Origin: Clostridium frigoris
Lineage (GTDB): Bacteria; Bacillota; Clostridia; Clostridiales; Clostridiaceae
Direction of reading: 5' to 3'
DNA length: 64,000 nt
Assembly (NCBI RefSeq): GCF_018861865.1
Contig: NZ_JAHLDV010000001.1
Span: 62,001 to 126,000 of the forward strand
Shown: piece after piece, positions 50,722-60,646 of the stretch
Numbering within the stretch: the first letter of the stretch is position 1
Layout: each line of letters starts with the position of its first letter
Translations under genes and position numbers: made by a program
The notes under the pieces: model-generated
Database searches by the model: none
What the model saw: the letters and a program-made list of their open reading frames with translations, nothing else
What the model was told of the DNA's origin: nothing

Positions 50722-52872
50722 TTAAAACTTAAACTTTTCAATTAATTCTATTAATCCGTTAGCTTTATTATTTAAGCCTAGAGCAAGTGAATTCATTAAA
50801 TTGTTTGATTCTGATTGGTTATTAATTGTTGCTGTAACTTCTTCTGTTGCAGCTGTGTTCTCTTCTGAAATTGTTGCAATGCTATTTATAGAATCATACA
50901 AATAATTTTTTTCTTCATCTATTACTTTCATAGCATCCATTGATTGATCTACAGATTCAGATATTTTTGAGATTACTGACTTAATATCATCAAAAGACTG
51001 AATTGTACTTTTAACCTGGGATGATTCTTCTTTAAATGCTTCTTTTGCACTACCTGATATTCTAAGGGAATCACTTATAGACGTATTTACCTTATTAATA
51101 ATATCCTCTATCTCCAAAGAAGCACCTTGTGACTTCTCAGCGAGCTTTCTGATTTCACTAGCAATAACTGCAAAGCCTTTCCCAGCATCACCAGCCCTCG
51201 CAGCTTCTATTGAAGCATTGAGTGCTAATAGATTTGTCTGCTTTGTAATGCTATTAATTTTATTTAGAATATTAAGAATTTCCTTTGTATTTTCATTTAA
51301 TGTTGAAATAGTACTAGACACGTTATCCATTGCTTTAGAATTTTTTTCAGAGGTTTTACTTAAATCCTCTATAACAACTGAACTTTTATTGATAACTCCA
51401 ATAGAATTGCCCGTAGCAGTATTAACACTATTTAAAAATGAAATACTTTTAATAATTTGACTATTAAACTTATCTGAAATTAAAGCACAACTTGCAGTTT
51501 CCTCAGTTTGTTTTGATGATCCTTTAGTTATTTCTTCAACTGCTAAAACGACTTCATTAGAACTTTCATTTATACAACTAGACAAATTTAAAATTTGGGC
51601 TGCAGATTCGTTAGTTTCTTTAGTTAATACAGCTGTTAATGAAAGCATTTTTTTAAGTTTTTCTATCATATTATTAAAGTTCTGTCCTAATTCATTTAAT
51701 TCATAAATAGAATATACGTCAGTTTTAACTGTGAAATCTCCCTCAGAAACACTTCTAGCAACACCAATTATATCATTTATCGGTTTAGTAACTTTCATTG
51801 TTATGTATAGTGAAAATATCATAGTTAAAATTAAGCACCCAAAAATTATAGGAATTGACAAAATGCCAATATTATTTGCTGTAGCTGCTAGTTCATTTGT
51901 TGGCACCATTGCGATTATCTTCCATGATGTTGAATCATATGTAGAGTCATATGTAGAAACAACTCCATGTATCTTTGTTCCACTTTGTTTGAAATCAAAA
52001 ATGCCATTATCTGTTTTTTTCACAGAATCCCATATTTGACTACCCACTTTTTCACCTGCAAGCTTTGCATCCTTATGTGCAATGATATTACCATCTTTAT
52101 CCGAAATAAACATATACCCGCTTTCCCCAATTTTAACATCACGTAATGATGAAGCAAAAATATCCGGATCTGCATTAATAATTAAAACACCTGTATTTTT
52201 AATATTATATTTATCTTTTAATACTCTCATAAAAGATATAGTTTTTTCTTTATTCACTGAAAAAGTATTTACGTGAACTTTTGACCATATTGGTTTACCA
52301 TTCGCTTTTATTACATTTTTATAATCTTGTGTATTTTTAAACTCATCATATTTAACTTTGTCAGTAACATCTGAATTAGTAGAATCAGAATTTGCAGATA
52401 ACCCCTTTTCATTTAATACGTAAATACTCTTAGCAAACGATGAAGTTCCTCCACCAGACAAATTTTTCAATGTATTTGCTATTTTTGTTTTATACTGAGT
52501 TCTTTCATATACATCAGTAGTATCTGCACTTACGTTATCTAAAAAATCGTTATTTGTTAACAATTGAATTGAAATATCTGCAAAGTACTTGTCTATTACT
52601 CTAACATAATTCATATTTTGTTCTAGTATTTGAGTAGTTGACGAACCAAAATCATCAGATACCTTTTCCTTAGTAACTTTAAATGTAAGTAGCGCAGAGA
52701 TTGATAGAGTAACTAATGACAACAATGTAAATGTTAAGACTAATCGTCTAAACAATCCCCCTTTAATTTTCAAATTCTTTATAACCTTATTATTAGATTT
52801 GAGCACATTAGATTTAAATCTATTAATTTTATTTTTTCTAAACCACGGTATTTTAAACTTGACATTCCCCAT
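50722..52872 (-). CDS. Methyl-accepting chemotaxis protein with dCache sensor
   Basis: 716 residues from ATG 52872 (ribosome binding site AAAGGGG; an ATG two codons earlier overlaps it). A basic cytoplasmic N-terminus of about 40 residues, TM1 (about 42-65), an extracytoplasmic double-Cache domain (about 66-335) with '[41 protein letters not shown]', TM2 (about 337-360), HAMP, and the coiled-coil signalling domain with tip '[38 protein letters not shown]'. No CheB/CheR tether. It starts 21 bp after the cyclomaltodextrinase stop and is probably in the same operon, which suggests it senses starch breakdown products. Confidence 0.93.
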   Translation of the reverse strand: MGNVKFKIPWFRKNKINRFKSNVLKSNNKVIKNLKIKGGLFRRLVLTFTLLSLVTLSISALLTFKVTKEKVSDDFGSSTTQILEQNMNYVRVIDKYFADISIQLLTNNDFLDNVSADTTDVYERTQYKTKIANTLKNLSGGGTSSFAKSIYVLNEKGLSANSDSTNSDVTDKVKYDEFKNTQDYKNVIKANGKPIWSKVHVNTFSVNKEKTISFMRVLKDKYNIKNTGVLIINADPDIFASSLRDVKIGESGYMFISDKDGNIIAHKDAKLAGEKVGSQIWDSVKKTDNGIFDFKQSGTKIHGVVSTYDSTYDSTSWKIIAMVPTNELAATANNIGILSIPIIFGCLILTMIFSLYITMKVTKPINDIIGVARSVSEGDFTVKTDVYSIYELNELGQNFNNMIEKLKKMLSLTAVLTKETNESAAQILNLSSCINESSNEVVLAVEEITKGSSKQTEETASCALISDKFNSQIIKSISFLNSVNTATGNSIGVINKSSVVIEDLSKTSEKNSKAMDNVSSTISTLNENTKEILNILNKINSITKQTNLLALNASIEAARAGDAGKGFAVIASEIRKLAEKSQGASLEIEDIINKVNTSISDSLRISGSAKEAFKEESSQVKSTIQSFDDIKSVISKISESVDQSMDAMKVIDEEKNYLYDSINSIATISEENTAATEEVTATINNQSESNNLMNSLALGLNNKANGLIELIEKFKF

Positions 52873-52893
52873 AGTCATTCCCCTTTGTTAAAT

Positions 52894-54618
52894 TTATCTT
52901 TTAAATATTTTAAATTCCATAGGGTTTAAAATCAGCCCGTATTTCAACTTTATTTCTTCGCAGGTAAAAACATCTATACCAATATTACCTAGCGATATGT
53001 TTACATTATGCTGTTTATCACTATTATTAATAGCTATTAATACATTTTCGCCATTATAGCTTCTTTCAAAAACCAATACATTCTCTTTACAATAAATTGT
53101 TTTGTAATCTCCATAAATTAAAGCTTTATTATGTTTTCTAATTGATATCATGGTCTTGAAGTGGTTAAATAATTCTTTGTTTTGTTTTTCCTCATCCCAA
53201 ATCATACATTTTCTGCACGCAGGGTCATCCCCGCCGTTAAGACCTATTTCATCACCATAATAGATATATGGAACTCCTTGGTAGCAAAATTGGAATGCAA
53301 TTGCAAGCTTCATTCTGTCTACATTATCGCTGCACTCAGTTAAAAATCTCTTAGTATCATGGCTACCCAATAGATTCCAGAGTTGCCTTGTGATGCTCTT
53401 CATATAAAGAGTTCTATTGAATGAAAGTATATCCTCAAATTTTTCTACAGAAATACTTCTATTTGCAAAGAAATCGACTAAAGCAAATTTAAAAGGGTAG
53501 TTCATTATACTGTCTAGCTGATCTCCTTTTAAAAATGAAATTGCTTCATGTTGTATTTCTCCAATAATAACAGCATCCTTATTAGCTTCTTTAACTACTT
53601 TACTAAAAGCTCTCCAAAAATCATGGTCAACTTCATCACAAACATCCAGTCTCCAACCATCAATTCCAATTTCTTTCACCCAATATTGACCAACTTTTAA
53701 TAAATATTCTCTTGCTTCTTTATTATGCGTATTTAATTTCGGCATTGCACTTACGTCATCACCAAAAGTATAGTAGGTTACCTTTTCAGTACTAACTGGA
53801 TAACTATCAATAAAATACCAATCTTTATACTTTGACGCCTCTTGCTTTTGAAGTAAATCCTTAAAAGCAAAGAAGTCACTACCTGAATGGTTGAATACAG
53901 CATCAAATATGATTTTTATACCTTTTTCATGGCATTTTTTTATTAAATCTTTTGCTATGCTTAAAGTTCCAAACTGTGGGTCTATGTCATAATAATCTGC
54001 TGTATTATATTTATGGTTTGATGAGGATTTAAATATTGGAGTTAAGTAGAGCAAATTAATTCCTAATTCTTCTAAATAGTCTAATTTATCAATAATTCCT
54101 TGAATATCTCCTCCAAACATAGATTCAATTTTTACAGGCGTACCCCACTTGTCAGTATTTCTTGGGTTTATACTCTTATCTGCACTATAAAAACGGTCTG
54201 GAAAAATTTGATATACAACTGATTCTTGCAGCCAAGTAGATTCTTTATAAACATCTCCTCGAGCTAAATAAGCAAATTGAAAAGCAGTGAATTGCTTTAA
54301 AGTTGGGGCCTCATTGCTAAAACCTCTCTCATCAAAATATATTTTATTGTTATTTAAATCAATTAACTCAAAATAATATTTATATCTATTTCTCGCGACT
54401 GATATTTCTGCTTCAAAATAATCAAACAGGTTAGCTCGAGCTGTGACTTTCATTTCGCAAGCATTGTATGGATCCTGAAAGTTATATCTATCCTTGTAAT
54501 ACAAATTACATTTTTTAATATCATCTTTCGCGGTCCTTAAACGTAGAACTAGAGTATTTAAATCTTTACCATATGCATAGGGTGGTTCAGTAATATGATA
54601 TATTGCATACTTATTCAT
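52894..54618 (-). CDS. Cytoplasmic cyclomaltodextrinase / neopullulanase-type alpha-glycosidase (GH13_20)
   Basis: 574 residues, no signal peptide. N-terminal CBM34-type domain (about 1-125), then 'ESVVYQIFPDRFYSADKSINP' and barrel motifs 'KIIFDAVFNHSGSDF' (I), 'DGWRLDVCDEVDHDFW' (nucleophile Asp), 'AVIIGEIQHEA' (acid Glu), 'NLLGSHDTKRF' (IV) and 'YYGDEIGLNGGDDPACRKCMIWD'. These match enzymes that open cyclodextrins and cut maltodextrins and pullulan inside the cell. Start ATG after GGGAGGTAG. Transcribed from an operator-bearing promoter and followed closely by a chemoreceptor gene. Confidence 0.93.
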   Translation of the reverse strand: MNKYAIYHITEPPYAYGKDLNTLVLRLRTAKDDIKKCNLYYKDRYNFQDPYNACEMKVTARANLFDYFEAEISVARNRYKYYFELIDLNNNKIYFDERGFSNEAPTLKQFTAFQFAYLARGDVYKESTWLQESVVYQIFPDRFYSADKSINPRNTDKWGTPVKIESMFGGDIQGIIDKLDYLEELGINLLYLTPIFKSSSNHKYNTADYYDIDPQFGTLSIAKDLIKKCHEKGIKIIFDAVFNHSGSDFFAFKDLLQKQEASKYKDWYFIDSYPVSTEKVTYYTFGDDVSAMPKLNTHNKEAREYLLKVGQYWVKEIGIDGWRLDVCDEVDHDFWRAFSKVVKEANKDAVIIGEIQHEAISFLKGDQLDSIMNYPFKFALVDFFANRSISVEKFEDILSFNRTLYMKSITRQLWNLLGSHDTKRFLTECSDNVDRMKLAIAFQFCYQGVPYIYYGDEIGLNGGDDPACRKCMIWDEEKQNKELFNHFKTMISIRKHNKALIYGDYKTIYCKENVLVFERSYNGENVLIAINNSDKQHNVNISLGNIGIDVFTCEEIKLKYGLILNPMEFKIFKR

Positions 54619-54969
54619 CTTTATCTACCTCCCTTTTATCTGTGCATTAAGAAATAAACAATAATATAACAGCGAGCATTAGCTTTGATTTTAGAAATTT
54701 TAAAATCCGTTAATGATTAATATTAGAAACATTTATATTACTTGTGCAATCGTTTGCGTAAATTCAGTTTACTATTAATTTACTTATATGTCAATTTGAA
54801 TTTTAAAAATAATAATTTTATTTTTAGGCTAAATTTATCTTTCTTAACTGCAACAACTCTACCATTAATAATAACCTTCTCTTTTTATTATTACATCAGT
54901 CATTAGTGCAATCCCATGCATAAATTAATAAAAGCATAACCTGCTTTATAGTAATAAAGCTATAAATAA
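54619..54969. other. Intergenic region upstream of the cyclomaltodextrinase gene
   Basis: About 350 bp without a credible frame. It contains the promoter/operator at 54735-54762 with a leader of about 110 nt, and, between it and the LacI gene, only A/T-rich sequence with a weak hairpin (AGCATAACCTGCTTTATAG...AAAGCT) near 54930. Confidence 0.6.
54735..54762 (-). promoter_or_regulatory. Promoter and LacI-family operator of the cyclomaltodextrinase-chemoreceptor operon
   Basis: Minus strand TTTACG (54762-54757), 16-bp spacer, TAATAT (54740-54735). The palindrome CGCAAACGATTGCA (54758-54745) lies within the spacer, the third copy of the amylase operator in this window. Confidence 0.7.
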
Positions 54970-54997
54970 AAAAAACTCTAGATATCTAGAGTTTTTT
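54968..54997 (-). terminator. Terminator overlapping the end of the LacI-family gene
   Basis: A perfect 28-bp palindrome AAAAAACTCTAGAT/ATCTAGAGTTTTTT; its left stem encodes the last codons (KTLDI) and the TAG stop of the regulator, and the T-run follows directly. Confidence 0.85.
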
Positions 54998-55991
54998 GAG
55001 TTGATTCTCTTTTAATTAATTTTGTATCAATAATATAATTATTGATATCTTCTTTCTCATTTTCTAATTTGTTTATTAATAGCTTAACTGCATAATAACC
55101 TAATTTTTCAGAATTGATATCTACTGATGATAATGCTGGATTTCGAAAGGCTGCAAGTGGAGTATTATTAAAACCGATAATTGAAATATGCTGACCCCCC
55201 ATCTCACTTATGGCTTTTGATGCACCAAAAGCTATTAAATCATCAGTGGTAACAACCGCTGTAGGGCTCCCTTTACTTAAAATTCTTTTCATAGCATCAT
55301 ACCCACTATTTTCTGTAAACTCAGCTACTTGGATCATATTTTCATCCAATTTTTCACCGATATTTTCCATAGCTCTTGAGTACCCCTCTAATCTATTTAT
55401 AGTTACATTAAGTTTAGGTGAACCACCTATAAATGCTATCTTTCTCTCACCCTTTTGTATAAGATAATTAACAACACTATACATTGCATCAAAATTATCA
55501 TTATCAACCCATAAAATCCCGTCCGCATTTTCCGGTTTACCTATTACTACAAAAGGATAATTTGCTTCTTTCAAATAAGCAATGCATTTGTCATCCTTTC
55601 GAGCTACAGCTAAAATTATTCCGTCAACCCTTCTACTGTTAATTAAACTTGTTATATATTCTACTTCTTGATCTTCATTATTACTATAAGTATACATAAT
55701 ATAATATCCTTTTTTCTGAGCATAATGGCTTATGCCTCTCATAATCTGAATAAAAAAAGGATTAACAAATAAATCTTCATCAGTATTAGGAAGTATAAGT
55801 CCTATAGTCTTTGTTGTCTTATTAACTAAGCTCCTAGCTATTGCATTCGGATGATAATCTATTTCTTTCATCGCTTTGTAGACTCTTTGTTTCGTTTCAT
55901 CACTAATTCTAGGATTATCTGCAATTACTCTTGAAACCGTAGATGGTGATACATTTGCAATCTTTGCTACATCTTTTATAGTTACTGACAT
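54978..55991 (-). CDS. LacI-family transcriptional regulator, probable regulator of the local amylase genes
   Basis: Start ATG 55991 after GGGAAGTGAAG (frame open to 56048); 337 residues. HTH 'VTIKDVAKIANVSPSTVSRVIADNPRISDETKQRVYKAMKEIDYHPNAIARSLV' (about 3-57), then a type-I periplasmic-binding-like effector domain: 'TKTIGLILPNTDEDLFVNPFFIQIMRGISHYAQKKGYYIMY', 'RRVDGIILAVARKDD', 'VDNDNFDAMYSVVNYLIQKG', 'AVVTTDDLIAFGASKAISEMG', 'ISIIGFNNTPLAAFRNPALSSVDI'. This is the MalR-like branch. Three palindromes of LacI type lie before amylase genes here; no site is seen before its own gene. Confidence 0.9.
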   Translation of the reverse strand: MSVTIKDVAKIANVSPSTVSRVIADNPRISDETKQRVYKAMKEIDYHPNAIARSLVNKTTKTIGLILPNTDEDLFVNPFFIQIMRGISHYAQKKGYYIMYTYSNNEDQEVEYITSLINSRRVDGIILAVARKDDKCIAYLKEANYPFVVIGKPENADGILWVDNDNFDAMYSVVNYLIQKGERKIAFIGGSPKLNVTINRLEGYSRAMENIGEKLDENMIQVAEFTENSGYDAMKRILSKGSPTAVVTTDDLIAFGASKAISEMGGQHISIIGFNNTPLAAFRNPALSSVDINSEKLGYYAVKLLINKLENEKEDINNYIIDTKLIKRESTQKTLDI

Positions 55992-56088
55992 GTTAACTTC
56001 ACTTCCCAATTCATAAAAATATACTACGGTTATTTTAATACTAATCAAGGTAACTCATATACCCCTTGTGATATATACCTTTCTTTTA

Positions 56089-57888
56089 CTATATCTCTTT
56101 TTCAAGCATCGCTAATAATTCATCAAATCTTTTTATAGTATCTACGAGCGGTTTAGGTGATGACATATCTACCCCTGCTTTTTTAAGTATACTAATTGGA
56201 TAATCACTTCCGCCACTCTTTAAGAATCCTATATATCTTTCTACAGCACTTGCGCCTTCTTCTACTATCATTTTACTGAAAGAATTAGCAGCTGCAAAAC
56301 CTGTAGTATATTGATATACATAGAAATCATTATAAAAATGGGGAATTCTTGACCATTCCATATCTATTCCTGCATCTACTACCATATCAGGTCCGAAATA
56401 TTTCACATTTAAATCATGATAAATTTTACATAAGTCCTCTGGAGATAATGGATTACCTTGTTCAATCTTTTCATGTATTAACTTTTCGAACTCTGCAAAC
56501 ATGCACTGCCTAAATACTGTAGTTCTTATTCCCTCTAATTGTTGATTTATTAAGAATAATTTCTTTTTCTTATCACTCTCATTTTTAATTTGATAATCTA
56601 TTAATAAGCATTCATTAGTTATAGATGCAACTTCTGCGCAAAATAACTCATACCCTGAATATATATATGGTTGAGTCTTTCTTGAATAATATGAATGAAT
56701 AGAATGTCCCATTTCATGAACAAGCGTAGATACATCATTTAATTGATAATTATAATTCAAAAGCACATATGGCATAGTATCGAAGCAGCCCCAAGAATAC
56801 GCTCCAGAACGTTTGCCCTTATTTTGGAAAACATCAACCCAGCCTTCATTAATTCCTTCTTTGAAAATATCTAAATATTCCTTTCCTAATGGTTTAATGC
56901 CCTCAAGTGCTATTTTAACGGCGTCTTCATATTCAATGTGACTTTCCTCTGCATCAACAATTGGTACATATAAATCATACATATGAATCTCATCAAGCCC
57001 TAGAAGCTTTTTCTTAATACTTACATACTTATGAAGAGACGATAAATTGTTATTTATAGTATCAACTACATTATCATAAACTTCTACTGGAATATTATTT
57101 GGATCTAAAGAACTTTCGAGTGCACATGAATAATTTCTTGTTTTAGCATTAAATATAAAATTCTTTATGGAAGAGGTTAAAGATGCTGTTAAAGTATTAC
57201 TAAATCCTTTATATGTTGAAAATAATGTTTCAAAAGCATCTTTTCTTACTCTTCTATCCTTTGATTTTATAAAATTACTATAGTTACCTTCAGTTAATTC
57301 AATCTCATTACCTTTTTCATCTTTTATACAAGGAAATGTCATATCTGCATTTGTAAGCATTCCAAATATGTTCCCTGGTGCGCTTAAACAATCACTAACA
57401 GACGCCAAAAGCTTTTCTCCCTCTGCACTCAGAGTATGTTCCTTTTGACTTATAATATCTGCTAAATAAAATTCATATAATTTAAGCTTTGGTAGCTTAA
57501 TAATTGCCTCATCAACTGCTCTCTCAGGTAATGATAACAATTCAGGAATAAAAAATGCAGTTGCACTAGAAACTTCTGCGCTATATGCATCAATCTTATT
57601 TTTAAGAACTTGAAACTCCGCCTTGCCTGTATCTTCGTCTCCTCTTAAATGTGCATATACAAGCAATTTATCTAAAAGCCTCTCGATTTCTACGTTACTT
57701 TCTAAAAATGATAATAACTCCTCAGGAGTGCCTAGTTTCCCTGAGAATTTCTGCATATTGGGTACTTTAGCCTTTAGTATTTCAAAATCTTTTTCCCAGA
57801 CTGACGAATTTATATATATTTTTTCAACATTCCACTTATATTTACTATCCACTTGATCCCTCGTTTTAAGTTTTTGTACTTCACTCAC
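56089..57888 (-). CDS. pepF: Oligoendopeptidase F
   Basis: 599 residues from a GTG behind GAGGGAG; normal length. M3B metallopeptidase: N-terminal helical domain (about 1-200), then catalytic segment 'STLVHEMGHSIHSYYSRKTQPYIYSGYELFCAEVASITNECLL', with zinc motif HEMGH near residue 385 and the downstream Glu in 'FCAEVAS'. Further family marks: 'GAYSWGCFDTMPYVLLNYN' and 'WSRIPHFYNDFYVYQYTTGFAAANSF'. It cleaves peptides of about 6-20 residues in the cytoplasm. Runs alone in its orientation ahead of an alpha/beta hydrolase gene. Confidence 0.97.
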   Translation of the reverse strand: MSEVQKLKTRDQVDSKYKWNVEKIYINSSVWEKDFEILKAKVPNMQKFSGKLGTPEELLSFLESNVEIERLLDKLLVYAHLRGDEDTGKAEFQVLKNKIDAYSAEVSSATAFFIPELLSLPERAVDEAIIKLPKLKLYEFYLADIISQKEHTLSAEGEKLLASVSDCLSAPGNIFGMLTNADMTFPCIKDEKGNEIELTEGNYSNFIKSKDRRVRKDAFETLFSTYKGFSNTLTASLTSSIKNFIFNAKTRNYSCALESSLDPNNIPVEVYDNVVDTINNNLSSLHKYVSIKKKLLGLDEIHMYDLYVPIVDAEESHIEYEDAVKIALEGIKPLGKEYLDIFKEGINEGWVDVFQNKGKRSGAYSWGCFDTMPYVLLNYNYQLNDVSTLVHEMGHSIHSYYSRKTQPYIYSGYELFCAEVASITNECLLIDYQIKNESDKKKKLFLINQQLEGIRTTVFRQCMFAEFEKLIHEKIEQGNPLSPEDLCKIYHDLNVKYFGPDMVVDAGIDMEWSRIPHFYNDFYVYQYTTGFAAANSFSKMIVEEGASAVERYIGFLKSGGSDYPISILKKAGVDMSSPKPLVDTIKRFDELLAMLEKEI

Positions 57889-58030
57889 TAAAATCTCCCT
57901 CTTTCTTTTTTAAATTTAAATTTTAACCATAATTTATTTATAATGTAGCTTTATCTGCATCGTAACTTATAAAATAACATAATACAAATATATTATCCTA
58001 TAATTGAAAAAATAACCATACACCAATAAA

Positions 58031-58969
58031 CTAAGTTAATAAAAGTACATGTGCATTAAGCCATTTTATTACATCCGCAATTACTTCTTCTTTATTAGTT
58101 TCATGAAGCATCTCATGACGTCCATCTTTATAAAATTTATAAGTTAAATCCTTAATTCCATGTTTTTCATAAGTCTTAACAAGTTTTAAAGCTCCTTTTC
58201 CATTTTTTCCTACAGGATCTTTATCTCCTACAAAAATATAGATAGGTAAATCACTAGGAATGTTTTTAATTTCCCCAACATCTGCTGCACTCTTAAGGCC
58301 ATTTAAAAAATCATAGAAGAAACCCGCTGTAAAAACAGACCCACAGTACGGATCATCTATAAATTTATCCACTTCTTTATTATCCCGACTTAGCCAATCA
58401 AAGATTGTTCTACTAGGTTTAAAAAAATTATTATTACTTCCAAAAATCAATTTATTTAAAGTAATGCTTTTAGCCTTTCTTCCATATCTTATAATCTCTA
58501 CTTTTGATGCTATTCTTCCTATATCAACAATAATTCCCTGATTGCCACATGTTCCAGTAAGAATAGCACCTTTTAATTCACTCCCATATAAACATATATA
58601 TCTTTGTGTTAAAAAAGATCCCATACTCTGCCCAAATAAAAATAAAGGTAAAGTCATATTTTCTTCTTTAATAATATCAGTTATCCTATGCATGTCCTCA
58701 ACCATTGAATTAAAACCATCATTACCTAAGTCTCCTAAAATATCTATTTTTCCCGCAGTTTTCCCATGGCCCCTATGATCATTAGCATACACAATAAATC
58801 CATGATTTGTTAAAGCACTTGCAAATTCCTCATACCTAGCTGCTGTCTCTGCCATGCCATGTGCTAGTTGAACTACACCCTTAACCTGTACATCCACATC
58901 TGGTGTCCATTTGTATACAAATATTTCTACATCGTCCTTACCCTTAAACGTAAAACTTTCTGATATCAT
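58031..58969 (-). CDS. Alpha/beta hydrolase, monoacylglycerol-lipase/lysophospholipase-like
   Basis: 312 residues, cytoplasmic. Serine-aminopeptidase-S33/Hydrolase_4 fold: 'GVVQLAHGMAETAARYEEFASALTNHGFIVYANDHRGHGKT' (oxyanion HG and the DHRGHG stretch), nucleophile elbow 'LFLFGQSMGSFLTQ' (Ser near 110), acid Asp in 'IYIFVGDKDPVG', catalytic His in 'DGRHEMLHET'. The triad is complete. The family cleaves monoacylglycerols or lysophospholipids; substrate here is inferred. Start ATG after GGGGGGATAGT. Confidence 0.9.
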   Translation of the reverse strand: MISESFTFKGKDDVEIFVYKWTPDVDVQVKGVVQLAHGMAETAARYEEFASALTNHGFIVYANDHRGHGKTAGKIDILGDLGNDGFNSMVEDMHRITDIIKEENMTLPLFLFGQSMGSFLTQRYICLYGSELKGAILTGTCGNQGIIVDIGRIASKVEIIRYGRKAKSITLNKLIFGSNNNFFKPSRTIFDWLSRDNKEVDKFIDDPYCGSVFTAGFFYDFLNGLKSAADVGEIKNIPSDLPIYIFVGDKDPVGKNGKGALKLVKTYEKHGIKDLTYKFYKDGRHEMLHETNKEEVIADVIKWLNAHVLLLT

Positions 58970-59329
58970 ACTATCCCCCCTATTATTTTATTCTTACATT
59001 TAACAATGATTTTTTTATGTTGAGAAATAACTCAGCGAAGTGAAAGTTACTTTTCCATGGATTATGCTAACAATATATACTATTCGTTTTAGCATAATCT
59101 ATAAAAAAGTACTTAAATCGTATTATACCTTTAAATACAAAAAAGCCACACTAGTTAAATCTACTACTTAATAGACTTGATAGTGTGGCTCTCATTTTTT
59201 TAGCCATATTTCATGTTTCATATTTACTCTCAACAAAATTATATCACTAAAATACATATTTGGAAAGTAATATTAGGCAGTTCTATAAATTAATATTACA
59301 TTTTATTTTCTTTTCAAACATATTTTTCC
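58970..59329. other. 360-bp intergenic region with a long imperfect palindrome
   Basis: At 59041-59117 two arms of about 29 bp pair (perfect GATTATGCTAA/TTAGCATAATC next to an 18-nt loop, outer arms with several mismatches). It lies in the leader of the hydrolase gene. A terminator hairpin follows at 59139-59200. No frame of coding quality is seen. Confidence 0.6.
59139..59200 (-). terminator. Terminator after the 120-residue protein gene
   Basis: AGCCACACTA...TAGTGTGGCT 10-bp stem, plus weaker inner pairing; minus strand continues TTTTTTGTATTT, plus strand has CTCATTTTTTTA, so it may work both ways. Confidence 0.75.
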
Positions 59330-59692
59330 TTATTTCTCTAAAACTTTATATTCAACCTCTATATATTTATCTTCATCATAAAATTTATCAGATTGTCCAT
59401 AAATCTTAACATTTGTATTTGTGGCATTTTCAGCAATATATTTTGCAGTATGTACAGTAACATCAATAGTTTTATCTATTAAAACAGCGGTTACTGCTCC
59501 TGCTATTTTAGAAGTTTTTGAGACTACCTTACCAACTATAGCACTATACTTCTTAGTGTTTTTAGCTAATTTATCCTTACCTGAAATTCCTGCAATAGAC
59601 GATATAACATTCCCCGTTAGTCCAATACCAAATTCTGCAGTATTACCAACTAATTTTGAAGCATCAAATACCACTTTACCAATAATTGTCAT
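59330..59692 (-). CDS. Hypothetical 120-residue protein
   Basis: ATG 59692 after GGTGTGGTG is the likely start (the frame opens at 59716). It is rich in Ala, Gly, Val, Ser and Lys. Residues 1-85 are mildly hydrophobic repeats ('GKVVFDASKLVGNTAEFGIGLTGNVISSIAGISGK', 'IVGKVVSKTSKIAGAVTAVLIDKTIDVTVHTAKYIAENA') that could form amphipathic helices; the last 35 residues are acidic and tyrosine-rich ('DKFYDEDKYIEVEYKVLEK'). I recognise no family. It has its own terminator. Membrane-surface association is a guess. Confidence 0.65.
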   Translation of the reverse strand: MTIIGKVVFDASKLVGNTAEFGIGLTGNVISSIAGISGKDKLAKNTKKYSAIVGKVVSKTSKIAGAVTAVLIDKTIDVTVHTAKYIAENATNTNVKIYGQSDKFYDEDKYIEVEYKVLEK

Positions 59693-59928
59693 ATTAATCA
59701 CCACACCTATATTCATACTTTTATAAATTATTATACCATATTATTATAAAATTATTACTAATAAATATGGTAAAAATTATAAAATTATTAATAATAACTT
59801 TTTATATGCCTTTTTAGAAAACATTCAAGACTGTATAAATCTTTTAAGGTATTGTATAATATATAATGTTATACAAAAATTAGAAACATACTTTATAAAG
59901 TATGTTAAAAATATAGAGGTGGAAATAC

Positions 59929-60531
59929 ATGATAAAAACTATATTTAAAGGTAGCGCAATGTTAAATCCTGTTCCTGTAGTATTAATTACATCAAAAAAT
60001 AAAGAGGGTAAAATAGATGTTTTTACAGTAGCATGGATAGGTATGGCTTGTACAAAGCCACCAATGATAACTGTAGCTATAAGGCCTGAAAGACTATCAT
60101 ACGATTACATAAAAGAAAGTGGCGACTTTGTAGTAAATTTACCTACATCCAAAATGACTCGTGAAGTTGATTATTGCGGGGTGCGCTCTGGTAATCAAAC
60201 AGATAAGATTCATGAGATGAACTTTAAAGTTGATAACGCAAAAGATGTCATAGCGCCACTACTATCTGAATGCCCCATATCTTTAGAGTGCAAAGTTAAA
60301 AGCATTACACCTTTAGGTACCCACGATTTATTTTTAGCTGAAATAGTAAATACTCATGTTGATAATAACTTAATAGATGAACTTGGAAAAATACATTTTG
60401 AAAAGGCAGATCTCATTACTTATTCTCATGGTGAATATTTTAGCGTTAATTCTAAACCTCTAGGTAAATTTGGTTACTCTGTTCAGAAAAAAAACAATAA
60501 ATCACATGCAAAACATAAAAAGAAAGCTTGA
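59929..60531 (+). CDS. Flavin reductase-like FMN-binding split-barrel protein
   Basis: 200 residues. The flavin_reduct domain starts 'NPVPVVLITSKNKEGKIDVFTVAWIGMACTKPPMITVAIRPERLSYDYIKESGDFVVNLPT', with 'DYCGVRSGNQTDKI' and 'ISLECKVKSITPLGTHDLFLAEIVNTHVD', the pattern of the clostridial/methanogen flavoredoxin group. It ends in a basic tail (KKNNKSHAKHKKKA). It binds FMN and likely acts in electron transfer or flavin reduction. Start ATG after GAGGTGG; own terminator. Confidence 0.9.
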   Translation: MIKTIFKGSAMLNPVPVVLITSKNKEGKIDVFTVAWIGMACTKPPMITVAIRPERLSYDYIKESGDFVVNLPTSKMTREVDYCGVRSGNQTDKIHEMNFKVDNAKDVIAPLLSECPISLECKVKSITPLGTHDLFLAEIVNTHVDNNLIDELGKIHFEKADLITYSHGEYFSVNSKPLGKFGYSVQKKNNKSHAKHKKKA

Positions 60532-60575
60532 TTATAATAAACACAGGAATTTAATAATTTAATACTCAATAAATT

Positions 60576-60616
60576 AAACTATTCTAACCATTAGAGTTAG
60601 AATAGTTTTTAACTTT
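60576..60616 (+). terminator. Intrinsic terminator
   Basis: AAACTATTCTAAC-CATTAGA-GTTAGAATAGTTT followed by TTAACTTTTTT. Confidence 0.85.
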
Positions 60617-60646
60617 TTTGAATAAATTTATACTTTTTAAAACGAC

